Origin: Sapria himalayana
Taxonomy: Eukaryota > Streptophyta > Magnoliopsida > Malpighiales > Rafflesiaceae
Assembly (NCBI GenBank): GCA_029783825.1
Contig: JAREIK010002645.1
Coordinates: 1,513,538-1,577,537, forward strand
Length of the DNA: 64,000 bases
Reading direction: 5' to 3'
The translations under genes and the position numbers were made by a program. Within the stretch, counting starts at the first letter, position 1; the number at the start of each line of letters is the position of its first letter. The notes under the pieces were generated by a model. That model was not told the origin of the DNA, did not search any database, and saw nothing but the letters and a program-made list of their open reading frames with translations. This document shows, piece after piece, positions 1-9,801 of this stretch.

Positions 1-1260
1 TTGAAAGTTCTTGAAAAAATAAGTTAGATGTGGTGTATAATGATCCAGAAATGGGTAAAGTCACCTCATAATAAAGTTTAAAAAACTTCATAAATGATCC
101 TAATACTTATCCACCACCCCCCTCACTCAATTGACTTACAAATTGTCCATCATCTTCTTACAACAAATCAAATTCACCTTGGTACTGTTCTACAACTTTA
201 AGCATCAAATATGTAGAGTTTCATCTCGTTGGAACATCAAGGCAAAGAAAACCCTTTTCACCAATTTGTTGCCTTTCAACACGACTTAAACTTGTCAAGT
301 CTTAAAGGAGAAGATTTCACAAATTTTACAATATTTCATACCTTCAAAATTGACTTGTTCACTTCATACAAACCCTCCATGAAAATTAAATTCATAATGT
401 GTGCACAACACCTAACATGCTTAAATTCATTTTCTAAGATAATGTTATTTCCATCCTTAGTTTGCCTTTTTAAATAATTAAGAGTTTCATCATTAGAAGT
501 AGCATTATTCATTGTAACAGTAAATATGCTATCTATCCCCCACTCAAGTATGCATACTTCGATTTTCCTTCCAATTGTTACACCCTCATTATTAGGAACT
601 TTCAGAAAATTGATTATTCGTTTGTGTAACTTTCAATCTTTATCAATGAAATGTACAGTTAAAGATATATAAGTTAAATTTTGAATAAACGTTCATGTAT
701 CAGTAGTAAGACAAACCCTTTGACTAGATGAGATAAACATATACTTCATTTTTTCTTTTTCATCATATATAATTGCAAACAATTCCTCATCACAGTGATA
801 TAGGAAGGTATACAAAATTTATGTTCAACAGTTCTTATCAACTCTTTAAATCTGTCTTTCAACAAAGCAAAATGATAATTCATCCACTATAATCATTGAA
901 ATAATTGATTCCCTAATTTTTTTTCATTTAATTTAGCAACACTAAGGTTACTAATAACACATTCTTCATCTTTTTTAAATACACTAATTTACTTTAATTG
1001 AGACATATCGTTTTTATTCTTACTCGCTAAATAAGATTTACAACGATTTAAATGATAAAGCAAAGACGAAGATCCAATTTTTCTTGCATGATAATTATAA
1101 ATCGTACTACAATATTGATATTTAACTTCATCTATAGTTTTAATCTTTTTAAAATACTTCCAAACTCTAGATTATTTTTTTGTATCTTGTTTCTCACACA
1201 TAATGTCATCAATATCTTGGATGTTACTGTTAAAATCAACTTGAATAGATGATTGTTGAG
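1..1260 (-). pseudogene. hAT transposase relic (RICESLEEPER/DAYSLEEPER-like), 3' end cut by window edge
   Basis: Reading the minus strand from about 1260 down to 1 gives a decayed hAT transposase. Near 1030-1170 is a BED-type zinc finger pattern (VWKYF, then YQYC, then LLYHLNRC) in which one expected Cys is Tyr. Around 500-700 the translation reads ISLTVHFID, then WGIDSIFTVTMNNATSND, the region around a catalytic Asp of hAT transposases. At 380-440 it reads FKHVRCCAHIMNLI, the conserved Cys-His segment. Several in-frame stops interrupt it, so it is not expected to make protein. It differs from the hAT family repeated later in the window (37185-40757). The C-terminal dimerisation domain would lie left of base 1. 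Family assignment rests on motif recognition only. Confidence 0.8.
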
Positions 1261-1989
1261 TAATTTTATCCATAAAAAAATTATTTGTGGACAATAGCAT
1301 TATACATCATCCCAAATAAGTAATAATATAAATTTATCAAAAAATAAATAATCTACTAAACCTATCAAAATAAATTTATCAAGAAATAAAAAGAATCAAT
1401 ATGATATTAATGCATAGTAAAATATACTTTAGAAAATATGTCGTAAATGATATCTAAGATGTCTAAGATGTCACATATCTAAGGCTATAAGAATATTTGA
1501 GTTAGTTAACAATCTAGAATATTATAGTTATATCACTAATTGTTATTGTTTATTTTTTTCCTTAGTTTATGCTATTTATCTAAATAATTAAATAGCTTAC
1601 CGTATAACTGATCAAAACTCAAAAGTGGGAAATATGTGCTTTAATTCACAACTATTAGAATTGTTCTATTATCTGCTAACCGAGACCATAAATAGCTGAT
1701 CTAAATTAATATGATTTCTTACAAATGCACTGAGATATGACTAAAAAATTAACAAAATGTAGTTGGGGAATAAAAAATAAAAAACAACCTAATAGTAACA
1801 AAGCGCAACAGGAACAAACAACAATTACAAAAAAACAAAGGGAGGTGGCAATCGGGTAGGCGGTGTGTGCAGTGAAGGGTTCTGTCGTGCTGAGTAGAAT
1901 CACTTCGTAGTGCATCGAAATCGGAATTCAGCAGTTGGTTGTTCGCACTTTGTATTCGCAGCGCAGTCGGCAGTCGACAGTGCAGTCGG
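1261..1989. other. AT-rich spacer; GC-richer flank from about 1840
   Basis: No gene is seen. The left part may contain the 5' non-coding end of the hAT relic. From about 1840 the base composition turns GC-rich, starting with GGAGGTGGCAATCGGG, which resembles a hAT-type end, and continuing with short CAGTCGG-like repeats. This flank may belong to a larger element in which the 1990-2363 element is nested; I could not find its partner end with confidence. Confidence 0.4.
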
Positions 1990-2363
1990 TAGAGGTGTCA
2001 ATCGGTATGTGTCGGGCCGGCCCGGCTTATTTTTTTCAGGCCCTACCGTGATTTTGTTCTGGGCCAGGAACGAAACGGTTTTGTAGGGGTTCAGCTCGAC
2101 ACAGGCCTGCAGCACGATTCGTTGGGTTCGGCCCAGTCGGGCCGAACTCTAAATTAAAAAAAAATTAGGAGTTCGGCACGTCCAAAACCCTAATTTAAAA
2201 AAAATTGAATTTCGGCATCCCGTAACCCTGAATTAAAAAAATTAATTTCGGCCAGGCACGGCACGAGCCCGGGTAAGGGAAATTTCTGTGCCAGGCCGGC
2301 CTAGGCACGGTCGAATCGTGCCTAGTGCCGGGCCGGCCCAGCCCGGCCCGGTTGACACCTTTG
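1990..2363. mobile_element. Non-autonomous hAT element, GC-rich, TAGAGGTGTCAA ends
   Basis: A 374-bp island of GC-rich sequence begins TAGAGGTGTCAATCGG and ends CCGGTTGACACCTTTG, imperfect terminal inverted repeats of the family found at 37185-40757. It is flanked by the same 8 bases, GCAGTCGG, at 1982-1989 and 2364-2371. The interior is made of GGCCCGG/GGCACGG short motifs and has no coding capacity. The flanks contain other CAGTCGG-like repeats, so the target duplication is slightly less certain than for other copies. Confidence 0.78.
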
Positions 2364-2563
2364 GCAGTCGGTAGTCGGCACTCGACAATCGGCACTCGGC
2401 TTGACAATTCGCAATTGCACTTCAAAGAATCGCAGTCGCCGTCACAGCGCAACGTAGGCTTTACTTTTTACACTATAGTAATTAGCATCAACCATTCAGA
2501 GTGATAATTGATAATAGGGATTTAGGGTTTGAGTTTTCTATTTCATAATGTTTATAATTATAA

Positions 2564-2568
<5 letters not shown>

Positions 2569-2599
<31 letters not shown>
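2569..2599. repeat. (TA)n microsatellite
   Basis: An uninterrupted TA dinucleotide run about 31 bases long. Confidence 0.95.
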
Positions 2600-2603
<4 letters not shown>

Positions 2604-2790
2604 TTAATGTGGGTAGGGTAGGGTAGGAATATGGAAATAGATTCTTCTTCCGCATTCCTGCCGATTTAATGCGGAAGACTTAAAATTCTTTTGCATTCCA
2701 ATTTTTGTGCTTAACCGCTCAGTCTGGTAGGGCAGGTTTGGGTAGGGTGGGAACTTGTGGCTAGTCTAAAATTTTAACACCCCTATAACA
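2600..2790. repeat. GGGTAGGGTA-rich element remnant
   Basis: The tract contains GGGTAGGGTAGGGTAGG at about 2611 and GGGTAGGGTGGGA at about 2741, and ends TTTTAACACCCCTATAAC, similar to a hAT-type right end. No matching left end or target duplication was found. It may be a truncated non-autonomous DNA transposon. Confidence 0.4.
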
Positions 2791-2849
2791 ACAAATACAA
2801 AATTTACAGAAGCGCATTCACATGGACAAATACATGGCAATGTATATAT

Positions 2850-3690
2850 ATTATATAACACTGACACTGTATATATAAATATACAAATCCACATTAGCAC
2901 ATATATAAAGACAATATATATATATATATATAATATAACACCACATATATATAAATGTACAAATCCATAGGTCACAGCAGGCAACTTCACTTGTATAAAT
3001 TACCAATACATTACATATGTCATATATATACATATATACATTAATATACTCTGCAGTGTATCTGTATCTATATATGCTTACACTGCAGTCTGCAATACAT
3101 ATATGTACACACACACACACACACTGTAGTGTATATATATATAATGTATATGCATCACAGTAAATAGATAGATATATATATATATATATATATATTATAT
3201 GCACTGTTTCTGTTATATATGAGCACTGCAGTCTATTATATTTGTATATATTATATACACTTAACCATATACATTGTAGTGTATATGTAATATATATATG
3301 TATATCACTATATATATAATATATACAATTATAATTCCATATACACTGCAGTGTATATATATCTATATACACTACAATCTGCAATACATATCTAATATCT
3401 ATATACACACTAAAGTGTATTTGAAGCATATGCTCTGCAGTGACTATATACATATGCATTGCAGTGGATATATAATTATGTATGTGCCCTGCAATGTATT
3501 GTATATAGTATAATAGTATATAATCTTTAAGTCCCAAGGGCCCAAGTATATCTATCATTAACCATGCATTTGTGGTTTATCTAATTATCTATACATATTA
3601 CATAATTATATATGGTCATATGAACTGCAGTGTCCCTATCTATCTACATCCACATCCACACACACACACACACACACACATTAATATATC
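2850..3690. repeat. AT-rich satellite-like tract with recurrent CTGCAG cores
   Basis: About 840 bp of TATATA/ATATAC sequence is punctuated by near-palindromic CACTGCAGTG-like cores. Exact CTGCAG occurs at 3051, 3083, 3226, 3346, 3435 and 3625, with diverged variants (CTGTAGTG, TTGCAGTG, CTGCAATG) between them. It also contains (AC)n at about 3103-3124 and 3658-3680. Open frames across it are artefacts of the repeat. It looks like a decayed compound micro/minisatellite, with no clear fixed period. Confidence 0.75.
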
Positions 3691-4879
3691 TTTAAACAAC
3701 TAAAAAATTGATGAAGAAAATTTGTTATATGTATGAAGTTGTAAATGTGAAGTAATTTGATTGTAGTGTAGATCTTGATATCAAAGATTCAAAAATGAAA
3801 AAAAAACATACATACCCAATAGCTTTTTATCCTTCACTAGTGCTTTGCCTTTGTGAAGTGAGATTGCAAATCACAATTGGTAACGATACTGAATTATGGA
3901 AATGAAATTCAAATGCAAAATTACAAAAATAATTTGTTGATTTTTTTTTTTTGATTGTGTTTTAATAACTTTGCAATTTTTTTTTTGCTTTTTGTTTATT
4001 TTAAAGTTTTTTTATTTTTTTGAGGTTTTAACTACTTATGTTTTAAATTTTAGTTTTAGTTTTTAACTTTTTTGTTTTTTTTTTTCTTTATTTAATGTGG
4101 GGTTTGGGTTGGGCTTGGGTTGTCTGAGCTGTAGGCACGAACCTAACCCCAATTAAGTCTCGGTTGAAAAAGTTCAACCCAGACCTGATCTTAACCCAAA
4201 GAAACATCAACTCAAACTTGAGTTTTTATTGGGTTGGGTTTGAGTTACTCAGATTGACATGACCTAAATTGTAATTCTAATAACTAGAAAACTTGATTGC
4301 ATATGACTTAGAGTTTATGTTAGGAGTGAGAGATATATCCAACCTACTCAGGCCAGACTTGAGTCTATTATGAAGATTAATAATTATGCAATTAATCCCT
4401 TTGATTTTAATTTTCTTGATTGTTCTTTAGAAAAGATAAAAGAATAATACTCAACGCTCTATTTTACATGTTTTATTATATTTTTATCTTATTTTTTTAT
4501 GATTTTACTATTTCTTTTGATGATAGTATTATGGTATCTAAGTGTTTTTTTGAGACATTATCCCATCTAAAATGACTAAGTCATGTTGGAAGATATGTTT
4601 GTTTATTTTCTAATGAGACTTGACAACTAGTATCAAGATTTTTGGTAAGGTATATTATTGGTTTTAGATGAGTGTTTATTATAAATGCAAGTTCAGATGA
4701 AAAAGTAGATTGCTTTAAGCTGAGACTTAATATCGAGTAGATTCACCCAAATATTTGGTATGAATTAAGGGCACTTACTTTTCAATAGCCAAGATGACTT
4801 CATTATTGATTTTTATTTCTCTTGATTCATCTCAAAATTAGAGGATATATTTGGTAGACATCAAGATTCTTTTACTGTG
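3691..4879. other. AT-rich spacer with a GGGTTGGGTT remnant at 4095-4265
   Basis: No gene is seen. At 4095-4265 there is GGGTTTGGGTTGGGC and GGGTTGGGTTTGAG with inverted AACCC motifs between them, resembling the ends of the element at 19057-19581, but no target duplication was found. From about 4600 the sequence may belong to the N-terminal side of the copia RT relic, too decayed to read. Confidence 0.45.
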
Positions 4880-5181
4880 ATGTTGAAGTGTATGTGTATA
4901 CTGAGTAATCACCTAGTTTTTGAGTAGCATATTCAGATATAATTTGTAGATTTTGGAAGATCTTGTATGACTTGAAGTAGTCATTGACAATCTAGTTTGT
5001 AAGATTTTTATATACATCATTTCATTTGGATCATATAATTGTGTTATTGATTTTTTTTCTTAAGGAGTTCTAATGGCAAGATAATTTTCGTGATTGTATA
5101 CTTAGATGATATTTTTGATTATTAGAGATAATAAATTATTGATTATCTAATTCAAGAATTACCTTCATACATAGTTTCAGA

Positions 5182-5679
5182 TAAAGGTGTCAAACGGGCC
5201 GGGCCGGGCCGGTACAATTCGGCCGTGCCATGCCTGGTTTGGCATGGCACACTTCAGCATCGTGTTCGGTCCTGTGCCGGGTGCACCCTCGGCAGGGGTC
5301 ATGCTATGTTGTGCCAGACACGACATGAGAACCTGGCATGGGGGCAAGATACGTGTGCACACGCACCAAGCATGGTCATGGTGAGCTGACGGCCGAAGGG
5401 CGAGGCTCACTGAGCCCCAAAAGGGCGATGGTGGTGCGGCGGCGTGCCATCGAAATCCTATTTTTTAAAAATCAGGGTTTTGGCCAGACCCGAACCGGGC
5501 CAAAACCAGTGGATTTTGGGCCACGACCCATGCCGGGCCTCCCCTCCCAAGAATTATGCCGTGCTAAGCATGACACCTTACAATACCGTGCCGTGCCGTG
5601 CCTGGCACGGCACGCCAGCTCGGTTGGGCCAGGAAAAATTTGGCTGAGCCGGCCCAGCTCTGTCCGTTTGACACATCTA
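5182..5679. mobile_element. Non-autonomous hAT element inserted in the copia RT
   Basis: A 498-bp GC-rich element begins TAAAGGTGTCAAACGGGCC and ends CCGTTTGACACATCTA, ends of the TAGAGGTGTCAA family. Flanking octamers are GTTTCAGA (5174-5181) and GTCCCGGA (5680-5687); their three differences are all transitions, consistent with a decayed 8-bp target duplication. The insertion falls in the copia RT between the YLDD box and the FGIEV block, which confirms the boundaries independently. There is no transposase; open frames through it are composition artefacts. Confidence 0.85.
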
Positions 5680-5734
5680 GTCCCGGATGAAGAATCTTGG
5701 ATGATTCAAATATCTTTTTGGTATAGAGGTGACT

Positions 5735-7240
5735 TATCCTATCAAAGATATTATATTTTCTCAAATAAGGTATGCATTTGATACATTTGTAGAAATATGT
5801 TTTATTGATTATTCTCCAAAAAATATTTATATTAATTTAGATATTGACTAAATTTCAAATATCATCTCTTTAGTTGTCTCAACTACTCATTAGAGAATTG
5901 TAGGGAAGAATAGCTATTTAACTATTATTAGATCATCTATTGCATATAGAGTTAGTATTGTAAGTTTTTTTTTTAGATTTTCTTTGGTACGTTTACCTTG
6001 ATGTAATTTTTCATAAATTGAGGTATATGCAAAAATTTTTAGGATTTAGGGTCTCTGTTAGAGACGTGGACACCTCTAGTTGGCTAGGTATTCCAATTTG
6101 AGTTGGGTATTCAAATTCGAGTTTGGATATCATTATGCACTCAGATAAGATTTACAATTGAGTTAAATATTTTTTTGAAAATAATTTTTCTCTTAGAAAA
6201 TTAAGAAATAAATATTTATTTTGAGATTTAATACAAAAATAGAGTTTAAAACGATGATATTTATTACTTATGAGATATTTTGGATGTGTCATCTATTCAA
6301 GGATATTAGATATATTTTTTTCTACAACTATTTATTATGATTGTTAGATTGTGTTGTATATAATTTTCAATCTGATATTTTATAAGAAGATGAAACACAT
6401 AAAAGTAGATTATTTTTTCATAAGTGAGAAGATTTAAGATTAGACTATTACTACAATATATATACAAATAGTAGAACAATCACCAAACATGTAATGAAGG
6501 CCTCAAAGATATCTCAGAGAAGATATGTATTTGATACTCTTATAGTAATATATCTTTTTGATTGTACTCTAATAAACATTCATATTAAAATAGATTTTGA
6601 CTTAATTTTTGATGGGTCCTTTTTAGTTGTCTATATTATTCATAAGAGAATCTTAGGAAAGAGTAACTATTTGATTATTACCAGACTAAATATTGCATAT
6701 AATGTTAATATAATTAGTTATTTTTTAAATTCTCTTTAGCATGTTTACCTTGATGTTGCTTTTCGTAAATTGAGGTATGTGAAGAAATTTATAGGATTTT
6801 AGATCTTTGTGAGAGATCATGAACACTTCCAGTTCGCTAAGTATTTTTGATTTGAATTCTATATTCAAATTCGAGTTGGATACCAACATACACCCAGGTG
6901 AGATTTACAATATAGTTTTGTAATCTTTTTGAAGATTTTTTTTTGAAAAGTAAGATAAATATTTATTTCGAAATTTAATATAGAAATATAGTTCAATATA
7001 ATGACAATAATTTTTTATGAGATACTTTAGATGCGTAATTTATTCAAAAACATCAGTATCCATTTTTTTTCTACAATTCTTTATTATCACAGTTAGGTAA
7101 TGTTGAATATAGTTTTTAATCTGATATTTTAAAATAAGATGAAACACATAAGGTGGATTATATTTTCCTAAGGGGGAAGATTTAATATTAAACTATTACG
7201 ATAATATATATACAAATAGTAGAACAGTCACCAAACATGT
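5735..7240 (+). repeat. Two-unit tandem duplication (about 750 bp) of the copia RT C-terminus/RNase H end
   Basis: Unit 1 (about 5735-6490) and unit 2 (about 6491-7240) follow the same order: a Q..RY.FDT block, a VGKNSYL/LGKSNYL block, a CATGTTTACCTTGATG-like stretch, a CTAGTTGGCTAGGTATT/CCAGTTCGCTAAGTATT stretch, a KHI.VDYFF block, and ACAAATAGTAGAACA.TCACC at the end. Both are translated on +. They differ at many sites, so the duplication is old. Confidence 0.78.
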
Positions 7241-7245
7241 TAACG

Positions 7246-9690
7246 AGATCTTTAAAAAGGCACAAGTTATCTTTGTATTTTCAAAGTTATTATTGTGGAC
7301 TTTTACGTACTAGTTTGATGACCGTATTATAATTTTTTTATTAATTTTATTTTTTTTATATTTTTGATAGCAATTTTTTATCTAAGTTGTCTCAATTAAT
7401 TTTACCTATCATATAAAGATGTTTGTAGTATAAATTTAATAAATTATTATTTTTATTTATGTTTCTAATATTTTTGTTCTAATATTCCTTTTTGAATTTT
7501 CTTAATTTTATCTTAGGTTTTTATATTTTAGTATTTATTTGTTTTTATTTGATAATACTTAGTTCTACATTTGAGGTGTTAGATTATTAAATATGATGAC
7601 ATATTATATTGGATGTGATTTACAAAGTTGTTGTTAATGAGACTTTGAGATATTGTTTCATGACTTTCAAGGCATGTCAAGGGGCTTTATGTGAGCATAT
7701 TTGACTTAAGGTTGATTTACAAGTTAGATGCGAAGTATGAAATTCTTCATTTTTTTTTTGATAAAGGGGTTTATATGTATTGTATATCATGTTTTGGTAT
7801 TTTAAAATATATTTGTTTTATTAATTTTTGATTTGTTTTTTTTTTTTTTTTGACAAGTTTTTTAGTTGTCTTTTTTTTGGGCTTTACATATTTGTTGTAG
7901 ATTTATGTTGTAGATTTTTGACAAGGGGGTTTATTACTAATATATACGAACGATTTTATTATTATTATTATATATGACTATGTATTCAATATCTCAATTT
8001 AATTAATTTTTTATAGTTTAATTCTTAAAAAAGTTAGTATACAACTTTTTTTTTTCTTTGTCCTAATAAAATTATGATTTATGATTTTTTTTGGAGTTTA
8101 AATGTTTGTTTTTAGCTTACATGAATTTTTTTGTTTCTTGTGTAGTCTATTTAGATTAATGTACTACAAAATTTTAACTATTTGATAATTATTATATTTA
8201 AGAGTGCATATTATTAAATGGAACTCTTATATGTTGGAATACTTTTTTGTGAACTCATAAAGGAGACATAATTTAATAACGAACTAGTCTCAATATTTCT
8301 TTTCAAGTTGGTGTCAAAAAATCTTAAAACTAAACGTGTAGGAAAGGTATATTGTGACTCATTTTAGATGTTCATAAAGTTACCTCCAGGCTAATCAATG
8401 ATAGAAATACGAGTATTGGTAATTAATTTATATTTGTTAGTTTCCTTGGGGAATAATCTATTTTTGTATATTATATGCGTTTATATATGGTTGGGTTGAA
8501 AATTATGTTTTTAGCCATTTGATTTTTGTAATATAATATGATAATATTTTTTAGGAGATAAAATTATATATTAAAAAATATAACAAATTTATAATAAATT
8601 TTTTATTTTCACAAAAAGGTGCTTAATAAAAATCTAAATAATTAATATATTGTGTGATTTACTTTATTGACTTCTAAAAAAAATATAAAGTACCACAGAA
8701 TTATTTATTTATTATAACATGCAAAACTCACTAAAAATGGATATCGTATTTAATGTACAAAATTTTCTTTTTAGCATGAAGTTTAAGAAATATTAATATG
8801 TCATTTGTCTTATCTTTGAAAGTCTGAGAGGTTATGTTTGATGAGTGTCAAACTCGAGACCTACTATTATTAGAAAAATATAATTGTTATCGTATTTATA
8901 CATAATCTTTAATATATGAATATAATATAAAAATTTCTTAGTTGATTAGTCATCATAATATTATTTTCGTTCAAATATTTTTAATTTTAGGATCCTTATG
9001 AGATATATTATATTATTTTCGTATAATTGCATACAAATATCCAACTTGGAAAATTCAATAATAATTTCAATATAAGAAACTCACAGAATTAGTATTTGTG
9101 CAATCACAGAAAAATATCATAATCTTTTTACTAGGATAAACTTATCTGTAATAATATATGGTTAAAAACTTCTTGGCATGAGTAATTTGAATTTTCAATT
9201 TATAGTATCTTGTAATCATCCATAAAAATTAAAAGAAGTCAGTGCTATTAAGAATCGCAAGGTTTGGTGTCTAGGTGCAATTCGAACTTTTCACAATCAT
9301 GCTTCAATGTATAGAGTAAAAAAAATTACATAAAAACCAAACTCAATCATCTTTTATTATGATTTTCATGTTTATTTATGTAATTTTTATTGTGTTAAAT
9401 TCAATGAAAATAACTATGCTTGTAGCTCATGTAATTATGTTTTATGGAGATCACATGTGTTAGTTATTTGTGTTATATTTTATTTATGCTGATGTTATGA
9501 CTTAATTTATAATATATGATATTAATAGATCAACAACATGACTTAATAATGGAATTAATATTCAAAAATTCATCAATTATGCAACCTTTGATGATTATTT
9601 AATAAATCTATTGTCTTTTATGATTCATATTAATGAATTTTCTATTTGGTGACTTGTTCTCTATATTCACTTATTTCGATGACTAGACAG
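7246..9690. other. AT-rich, no gene recognised (probably intron)
   Basis: I see no exon or protein motif here. The first part may hold the 3' non-coding end or LTR of the copia relic. Because exon A begins mid-protein at 9691, this stretch is probably intron of the ASNSD1-like gene. Confidence 0.5.
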
Positions 9691-9801
9691 ACAAATACAA
9701 TGGTAATCATGACGCATATGCTCCATTGGCAGTGCTGTTTTCTGGTGGATTGGATTCTATGATACTTGCTGCATTATTGAACGAGTGCTTAAATCCCACA
9801 T
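9691..9801 (+). CDS. ASNSD1: ASNSD1-like exon A: PP-loop (SGGLDS)
   Basis: Encodes [16 protein letters not shown] then [26 protein letters not shown] is the pyrophosphate-binding loop of the asparagine synthetase/PP-loop fold. The acceptor is taken after GACTAGACAG; an AG four bases earlier would leave a different phase and is less likely. The donor is T|GTAGGT, leaving one base that joins the AT of exon B to give TAT. It starts mid-protein, so upstream exons must exist. Intron 1 (9802-14984) is 5183 bp. Confidence 0.9.

Larger units (their letters stand above)
4880..7245 (+). pseudogene. Ty1/copia pol relic (RT to RNase H), split by a hAT element and partly duplicated
   Basis: The + strand shows decayed Ty1/copia reverse transcriptase: EVYVYTE near 4890, KILYDLK near 4960, then SSNGKIIFVIVYLDDIF at about 5067-5117, where YLDD is the catalytic box. 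A hAT miniature element (5182-5679) interrupts the segment before the FGIEV block, which resumes near 5710 and is followed by a Q..RYAFDT block. The thumb, connection and RNase H parts follow (VGKNSYLTIIR near 5900; KHIKVDYFFI near 6390), and this end is present twice. Stops and frameshifts make it non-functional. No LTRs were recognised. Confidence 0.82.

Noticed and set aside
2766..3558. Long Tyr/Ile-rich open frame on the minus strand (235 codons)
   Set aside because: Pure product of TATATA/ACACAC repeats; no domain and no plausible composition for a protein.
5177..5781. Several GC-rich open frames (up to 147 codons) on both strands
   Set aside because: They fall in the non-autonomous hAT element whose GC-rich repeats simply lack stop codons; they run across its boundaries.
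9235..9310. Possible minus-strand SINE/tRNA box B (AAGTTCGAATTGCACC)
   Set aside because: Only a single box-like match without a convincing box A, body or target duplication.
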